55,243 nt of DNA from Desulfobulbaceae bacterium (GTDB lineage Bacteria; Desulfobacterota; Desulfobulbia; Desulfobulbales; Desulfobulbaceae). Below are positions 50,521 through 55,243 of the stretch, piece by piece. The position numbers were made by a program, and so were the translations under genes. The DNA lies in contig JALSNC010000069.1 in assembly GCA_026987195.1 (NCBI GenBank), positions 1-55,243 of the forward strand, read 5' to 3'. Each line of letters starts with the position of its first letter. Position 1 is the first letter of the stretch. Under the pieces are notes generated by a model. That model saw nothing but the letters and a program-made list of their open reading frames with translations. It was not told the origin of the DNA and made no database searches.

Positions 50521-51657
50521 GTGAACCGGTACGAGTCCTTCAACCGGGTCGAAATCAGCCGTTCCGCCCTGCGTCACAACCTGGCGCTCTGCCGGCAACT
50601 GGCCGGTGCCGGCTGCGGCATCGTCGCCATGGTCAAGGCGGATGCCTATGGTCACGGCATGGTCGAGTGCGCCCGCATTCTGGCCGCTGAAGGGGTGGAG
50701 ACCTTCGGAGTCGCCGAGGTCGGGGAGGGCGTCTGTCTGCGCCGCCGGGGTATCGGCGGCGAGATCCTGGTCCTGGCCGGTACCCTGCCGGAGACCATCG
50801 ATGCCCTGGTGGAATATGACCTCACCCCCGTGCTGCTGGACGGGTCCCTGCTGGACACCTTGGCGGAGCGGGCCGCGCGGCTGGATCGGCAAATCCGGGT
50901 CCAGCTCAAGGTCGATGCGGGCATGGGGCGGCTTGGCTGCCCGCCGGAGGAGGCGACAGAGATCCTGCGCCGCATCAGGGCACTGCCGCGGCTCCGCCTG
51001 CAGGGGGTCATGGCCCACTTTCCCATGGCCGACGATCCCGGCTCGGACAACACGACCCGGGTACGCCGCCGCTTCGATGCCATGATCCGGCGGGTTGCCG
51101 GATTTCTGCCCCCTGATTGCCGTCTGCACATTGCCAATTCCGGGGGGCTGTTTTATGGTAGCGGTACCGGCCTGGACCTGGTCCGGCCCGGGATAGCGCT
51201 CTATGGCTGCCCACCGGACGGCGGCGTGCACGGGGGCGGCCACGGCACGGAGCGGCTGCGGCCGGTGATGCGGTTCGTGAGCCGGGTGATCCAGGTCCGC
51301 AGTCACCCGGCCGGAACCGGTCTGGGCTACGGGCATATCTTTACCACGTCCCGCCCCACCAGGGTCGCCATCCTGCCGGCGGGCTACGAAGACGGCTATC
51401 TGCGCTCGCTCTCCAACAGGGCCTCTGTCCTGATCCGCGGCCGCCGGGTGCCGGTCATCGGCCGGATCTCCATGAATCTCACCATGGTCGATGTCACCGG
51501 CCTGGAAGGGGTCTGTGCCGGGGACGAGGTCGTGCTCCTGGGCCGGCAGGGCACAGAGGAGATCACTGCCGACGAGATCGCCTCCTGGATGGGCACCATC
51601 AGCTACGAGGTTCTCTGCCTGCTGGGCAATCTCAACCAGCGGGTGTACGTGGAATAG
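50521..51657 (+). CDS. alr: Alanine racemase
   Basis: A 378-residue PLP enzyme that converts L-alanine to D-alanine for peptidoglycan. Lys39 in AMVKADAYGHG binds PLP; the second catalytic residue is the Tyr in LGYGHIF. Further motifs are NSGGLF, RPGIALYG and GRISMNLTMVDVT. A GTG start is used; the ribosome site is weak (AGCCTACAG). It follows the small membrane protein and precedes a type BC element and argS. Confidence 0.95.
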   Translation: MNRYESFNRVEISRSALRHNLALCRQLAGAGCGIVAMVKADAYGHGMVECARILAAEGVETFGVAEVGEGVCLRRRGIGGEILVLAGTLPETIDALVEYDLTPVLLDGSLLDTLAERAARLDRQIRVQLKVDAGMGRLGCPPEEATEILRRIRALPRLRLQGVMAHFPMADDPGSDNTTRVRRRFDAMIRRVAGFLPPDCRLHIANSGGLFYGSGTGLDLVRPGIALYGCPPDGGVHGGGHGTERLRPVMRFVSRVIQVRSHPAGTGLGYGHIFTTSRPTRVAILPAGYEDGYLRSLSNRASVLIRGRRVPVIGRISMNLTMVDVTGLEGVCAGDEVVLLGRQGTEEITADEIASWMGTISYEVLCLLGNLNQRVYVE

Positions 51658-51741
51658 CCCCCGCAGCGGCCGCCACCCGCCTTCTGCTCCTTACTGCCGG
51701 ACAACCATGCCCGGCTGGCATTGACAACCGATGATAATCAA

Positions 51742-51898
51742 ATAATAGTTCACCGCTATCAGCAATTGCCTGAAAAAAAGCAAGACCTTTGGTAAAAGTT
51801 CAGCAGTACGTCAGCTGTGCGTGATCGTGGCTGACCGCTATAGTCCGCTATGCGGCCAGCCGCGAGCGCGTGCAGATGGCGTGCTGCTGAACTTTTAC
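51742..51898 (+). repeat. Type BC element (157 bp) with exact target duplication
   Basis: Begins ATAATAGTTCACCGCTATC and ends CTGCTGAACTTTTAC. The 8-mer ATAATCAA is present at 51734-51741 and again at 51899-51906. Its right part has the 15-bp inverted ends GTAAAAGTTCAGCAG … and an inner GCGGCCAGC hairpin. It fills the 329-bp alr/argS gap. Confidence 0.93.
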
Positions 51899-51986
51899 AT
51901 AATCAAGGGGATGCCATAATGACACCGCCACAGGCGGCCGACTGTCCTCCTGTCCCCTGGTACCTGATTTTTCGATACAATACACC

Positions 51987-53642
51987 ATGATCAGATCACA
52001 GCTCAAGCAACTGGTGGACGAGGGATTTGCGCGCGGGGTCCGGGAGGGATTCTGGACCGATGCCGCGGCAGGAAAGTACACCGTCGAGGTGCCGAAACAT
52101 GAAGGGCAGGGGGATTTTTCCACCAACCTGGCCCTGGTGGTGGCCGGACTCGAGAAGTGCAACCCGCGCCAGGTGGCCACCCGGCTGGTCGAACTGCTCG
52201 GCGACGAGGGGCCGATGATTGAAAGGCTGGAGATCGCCGGTCCCGGTTTTGTCAATTTCTTCCTTCGTCCCTCGGTCTGGAGCAGTGTGCTTGCCCCGAT
52301 CCGGGAACAGGGTGAACGGTTCGGCCGTGCCGGATTCGGGGCCGGGGAAAAGGTGCTGGTGGAGTTTGTCAGCGCCAACCCCACCGGCCCCCTCAGTGTG
52401 GGCCATGGCCGCAACGCCATCCTGGGCGACACCATTGCCCGGCTGCTCGAGGCCGTGGGCTACGATGTGCAGCGGGAGTACTATTTCAACGATGCCGGCC
52501 GCCAGATGCGGGTCCTGGGAGAATCGACCCGGGCCCGATACCTGGAGCTGCTCGGCCTGGAATCCGACTTTCCCGAGGACGGCTACCAGGGCGATTATAT
52601 CTACGATATCGCCCGTTCCCTGCGGGAGGAGCATGGCGACCGCCTGAAGGACGCGGACATCAGTGTCTTCAAGGAGCGGGCCCAGGAGGCGATCTTCGCC
52701 GACATCGACGCCACCCTGCAGCGCATCGGCATCCGCTTCGACTCCTATTTCAACGAACATACCCTCTACGAGGAAGGGCTTATCGACGACGTGGTGGCGC
52801 TGCTGCAGGAAAAGGGACTGGTCTATGAAAAGGAAGGCGCCACCTGGTTCCGGACCACGGCCCTGGGTCTGGAAAAGGACCGGGTGATCATCAAGAGTAC
52901 GGGCGAGCCCACCTACCGGTTGCCCGACATCGCCTATCACCGGGAAAAGTTCCGCCGCGGATTCGACCGCATGATCAACGTGTTCGGCTCCGATCACATC
53001 GCCACCGTCCCCGATGTCCTGGCCGGGGTACGGGCCCTGGGCTATGACGATGCCCGGGTGCAGGTGGTGCTCTACCAGTTCGTGACCCTGCTGCGGGGCG
53101 GCCGGCAGGTCAAGATGTCCACCCGCAAGGCCACCTTTGTCACCGTGGACGAGCTGGTGGACGAGGTGGGTGTTGATGCCCTGCGATTTTTCTTCCTCAT
53201 GCGCAAGGCCGACAGCCAGCTCGAGTTCGACCTGGACCTGGCCACACAGCAGAGCCAGGAAAACCCGGTCTACTATGTCCAGTACGCCCATGCCCGTCTC
53301 TGCTCCATCGAGCGGCAGGCCGCGGAAAAGGGCCTGCCGGTCATTGATTTCGAGGCCGCGGCCCTGGACCTGCTCCGGGAGCCGGAAGAGTTCGCCCTCC
53401 TCAAGCTCATGGCCGAGTACCCGGCCCAGGTCGCCGGCGCGGCCCGCGACCTGGCGCCGCACCGGATGATCTTCTATCTCATGGAGCTGGCCGGGCGGTT
53501 CCACAGCTACTACAACCGGCACAAGGTCCTCACCGACGATGCAGACCTGACCCTGGCCCGCCGCTGTCTCTGCGACGGCCTGAAGACGGTGTTCCGCAAC
53601 GGCCTGCTCCTGGTGGGCATGACCGCACCGACACGGATGTAG
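51987..53642 (+). CDS. argS: Arginyl-tRNA synthetase
   Basis: A 551-residue class I aminoacyl-tRNA synthetase. The N-terminal additional domain, catalytic Rossmann fold, KMSK-like loop and helical anticodon-binding domain are in normal order. The HIGH motif reads S-V-G-H at residues 137-140, with Ser in place of the first His; the KMSK motif reads KMSTR as in many ArgS. GPLSVGHGRNAILGD and the C-terminal HSYYNRHKVL support the call. The start MIRSQLKQL fits the family; the ribosome site is weak. Confidence 0.96.
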   Translation: MIRSQLKQLVDEGFARGVREGFWTDAAAGKYTVEVPKHEGQGDFSTNLALVVAGLEKCNPRQVATRLVELLGDEGPMIERLEIAGPGFVNFFLRPSVWSSVLAPIREQGERFGRAGFGAGEKVLVEFVSANPTGPLSVGHGRNAILGDTIARLLEAVGYDVQREYYFNDAGRQMRVLGESTRARYLELLGLESDFPEDGYQGDYIYDIARSLREEHGDRLKDADISVFKERAQEAIFADIDATLQRIGIRFDSYFNEHTLYEEGLIDDVVALLQEKGLVYEKEGATWFRTTALGLEKDRVIIKSTGEPTYRLPDIAYHREKFRRGFDRMINVFGSDHIATVPDVLAGVRALGYDDARVQVVLYQFVTLLRGGRQVKMSTRKATFVTVDELVDEVGVDALRFFFLMRKADSQLEFDLDLATQQSQENPVYYVQYAHARLCSIERQAAEKGLPVIDFEAAALDLLREPEEFALLKLMAEYPAQVAGAARDLAPHRMIFYLMELAGRFHSYYNRHKVLTDDADLTLARRCLCDGLKTVFRNGLLLVGMTAPTRM

Positions 53643-53690
53643 GCTGGGCTGCGGACAGGTACGTGAACCTCTGACATTCCGGGAAGAGTC

Positions 53691-53963
53691 ATGGCCACGG
53701 CCAGAAAGAAGAAGAAAACGCCAAAAAGGAAAAAGGGGCCCAAACGGTTCCGCTTCCAGCTCGGTCTGGCCGGGGTGGCCGGAATCGGCGTGGTGCTGTT
53801 CTGCCTTTTCCTGTGGATGTTCCTGCTTGGCATCTGGGCCGGCCAGACCATTCTCCTGCCATCGGCCGGACCGCAAGTCGGCACCGGCCTGCCGGCCGCA
53901 TCGACGCCACTGATCCGGCCGCAGGGAAAAAAACGTCCCGTTTCCGGCAACACCGGAGACTGA
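53691..53963 (+). CDS. Small basic membrane protein after argS
   Basis: A 90-residue protein with a lysine-rich N-terminus (MATARKKKKTPKRKKGPKR), one TM segment (about 25-50) and a short Pro- and Gly-rich tail outside. It begins 48 bp after argS. In related bacteria argS is often followed by a SPOR-domain membrane protein with this kind of N-terminus; here there is no SPOR domain after the TM, so this may be a truncated relative. This comparison is from memory of gene order. Confidence 0.65.
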   Translation: MATARKKKKTPKRKKGPKRFRFQLGLAGVAGIGVVLFCLFLWMFLLGIWAGQTILLPSAGPQVGTGLPAASTPLIRPQGKKRPVSGNTGD

Positions 53964-53965
53964 GA

Positions 53966-54022
53966 CCGCTTACAAAAACGACGTTGATAAATCGTGACCT
54001 TGTATACCCTGTGAGAGGTTAC
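53966..54022 (-). repeat. Divergent left part of a type A element
   Basis: Read on the minus strand it begins GTAACCTCTCACAGGGTAT and ends in TGTAAGCGGTCTC. The general order matches the left part of type A (GTAACCCCTCACGGGATGG … GTGTAAGCGCTCTC), with about 60 % identity. Confidence 0.45.
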
Positions 54023-54079
54023 GGCAGGCCGCCAGCCGTCCTTGACCAACCGGGTCAGGATGAGTACAGTAAGAAGTTT

Positions 54080-54571
54080 ATGGGTATTGCACAGGAAAAC
54101 AACACCATCGGCCGGATCCGTCCCGCCCGCATGAGCGATGTCCGCCAGATCCACACCCTGCTGCAGCGGTTTGCCGACAGGGGGGTGCTCCTCGGCCGGT
54201 CCATCAGCTCCCTCTACGATGACCTGCGTGATTTCATCATCTTCGAGGATCATGGCATCAAGGGTGTGTGCGCCCTGCATATCTGCTGGGATGATCTGGC
54301 CGAGATCCGTTCCCTGGCGGTGGCGCCCGATGCCCAGGGCAGGGGGATCGGGCGGGCACTGGTGCATTCCTGTCTGGACGAGGCCCGGAGCCTCGAGATC
54401 GGCCGGGTCTTTGTCCTCACGTACCAGGCCGCTTTTTTCAGGAAACTTGGCTTTGCGGACTGCGACAAACGCGATCTCCCGCACAAGATATGGAGCGACT
54501 GTCTGCACTGTCCCAAGTTCCCCGACTGTGATGAAGAGGCGCTGATCTGGACCGCCCGGAACAGTGGATGA
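54080..54571 (+). CDS. argA: GNAT acetyltransferase, N-acetylglutamate synthase type
   Basis: A 163-residue single-domain acetyltransferase. The GNAT core AVAPDAQGRGIGRALVHSCLDEA binds acetyl-CoA, and IRSLAV precedes it. The C-terminal part FFRKLGFADCDKRDLPHKIWSDCLHCPKFPDCDE with its HCPKFPDC cysteines is typical of short bacterial N-acetylglutamate synthases (about 150 residues), which make the first arginine precursor. The start MGIAQENNT is used; the ribosome site AAGAAG is weak. It lies between argS and secA; the arginine connection is shared with argS only by theme. Confidence 0.82.
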   Translation: MGIAQENNTIGRIRPARMSDVRQIHTLLQRFADRGVLLGRSISSLYDDLRDFIIFEDHGIKGVCALHICWDDLAEIRSLAVAPDAQGRGIGRALVHSCLDEARSLEIGRVFVLTYQAAFFRKLGFADCDKRDLPHKIWSDCLHCPKFPDCDEEALIWTARNSG

Positions 54572-54679
54572 CCGGATGGACGGTTCCCCTGCCAGCGGCA
54601 GGACCTTTGAATATCGCAACGTTTCCCCTGGACCGATGAACGGCGGAGCCCACCCCGGGCCCTGTTTCTGGAGATTATG

Positions 54680-55243
54680 ATGTTAGGAAAGGCTCTTACA
54701 AAGGTTTTTGGCAGCAAGAACGACCGAATGATAAAACAGTTGCGGGGTGTTGTCGCCCGGATCAACGATCTGGAGCCCTCCATCGAGCCCCTCAGCGATG
54801 AGGAACTGGCCGCCAAGACCGTGGAGTTCCGGGGCCGGATCGAAAAGGGCGAGTCCCTGGACGATCTGCTGCCCGAGGCCTTTGCCGTGGTACGGGAGGC
54901 GGCCAGACGGGTACTCGGCGAACGACACTACGACGTGCAGCTCATCGGCGGTATCGTGCTCCACCAGGGCAAGATCGCCGAGATGAAAACCGGTGAAGGC
55001 AAGACCCTGACCTCCACCGCCCCGGTCTACCTCAATGCGCTCTCCGGCAAGGGGGTGCACGTGGTCACGGTCAACGACTACCTGGCCAGCCGCGACGTGG
55101 AATGGATGGGCCAGATCTATCGCTTCCTCGGCCTGACCACCGGTTCCATTGTTCACGACATGGACGACGCGGCCCGCCGTGAGGCCTATACCGCGGACGT
55201 GACCTACGGGACCAACAACGAGTTCGGATTCGACTATCTGCGC
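54680..55243 (+). CDS. secA: Preprotein translocase ATPase SecA, partial (C-terminus outside window)
   Basis: The first 188 residues of Sec[32 protein letters not shown]-type sequence ([20 protein letters not shown]), Walker A region [11 protein letters not shown], and [16 protein letters not shown]. It drives secretory proteins through SecYEG. ATG at 54680 has GGAG 6 nt upstream; an ATG one codon earlier is also possible. The gene continues past the right edge. Confidence 0.97.
   Translation, partial: MLGKALTKVFGSKNDRMIKQLRGVVARINDLEPSIEPLSDEELAAKTVEFRGRIEKGESLDDLLPEAFAVVREAARRVLGERHYDVQLIGGIVLHQGKIAEMKTGEGKTLTSTAPVYLNALSGKGVHVVTVNDYLASRDVEWMGQIYRFLGLTTGSIVHDMDDAARREAYTADVTYGTNNEFGFDYLR

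Noticed and set aside
50484-50521. GTGCAAACGGCGTATAGCC before alr as a repeat remnant
   Set aside because: Matches type A over only a few bases; too short to separate from chance.
1-55243. tRNA and rRNA genes
   Set aside because: No T-loop GGTTCGAATC-type motif with a matching acceptor stem, nor any conserved rRNA segment, was found in intergenic DNA.

Overview
The window is a GC-rich bacterial chromosome segment. It looks like a strictly anaerobic, sulfur-metabolising Desulfobacterota (Desulfobulbales-like) organism. The inference rests on a hybrid cluster protein with a divergent Crp/Fnr (HcpR-type) regulator, a small siroheme sulfite reductase, a tungsten-type aldehyde:ferredoxin oxidoreductase, an Asp-ligated dicluster ferredoxin and a probable selenoprotein. 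No rRNA, tRNA, CRISPR array, prophage or transposase gene was recognised.

Layout. 1-2834: NarX/NarL-like two-component pair (regulator cut by the window edge). 2835-4670: poorly explained spacer, rpmB with a terminator, a small hypothetical gene. 4801-15341: single genes alternating in strand (SDR, M16 protease, Usp, PilZ, pseudo-receiver, Gate-domain membrane protein, RtcB, solute-binding protein), nearly every gap holding a repeat element. 15646-21922: SppA and two large sensor kinases on the minus strand. 22408-27473: two lipoproteins, then mtnA, class II aldolase, cardiolipin synthase and an amidohydrolase; FeoA is convergent. 28052-30503: leuA behind a leucine-rich leader peptide and attenuator, then creA. 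30651-33648: zinc-finger protein, a TusA-like protein with an in-frame TGA, a small membrane protein, an Fe-S protein, an HD-domain protein and the small sulfite reductase. 33830-36260: hcp and hcpR, divergent around a perfect palindrome. 36498-39192: PilZ, L,D-transpeptidase, YjbQ and a rhodanese/metallo-beta-lactamase fusion. 39470-46726: RND pump with adaptor, then a TRAP transporter (DctMQP). 47043-49925: MoaD-like protein, AOR, small Cys protein, ferredoxin. 50032-55243: alr, argS, a GNAT of the N-acetylglutamate synthase type, and the start of secA.

The most unusual content is in three places. First, a set of short dispersed intergenic elements starts GTAA and ends TTAC. Several copies have 8-bp target-site duplications, and copies are inserted inside one another. 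No transposase is present, so they look like non-autonomous elements moved by an IS66-type transposase. Second, the gene at 30904-31128 appears complete only if TGA at 30946 is read as selenocysteine, and a SECIS-like hairpin follows it. Third, leuA has a complete leader-peptide attenuator with identifiable antiterminator pairing.

Working together: MtnA plus aldolase fits a methylthioribose or deoxyribose phosphate salvage branch. HcpR probably activates hcp under nitrosative stress. AOR, the MoaD-like protein and the ferredoxin form a likely low-potential aldehyde oxidation unit.
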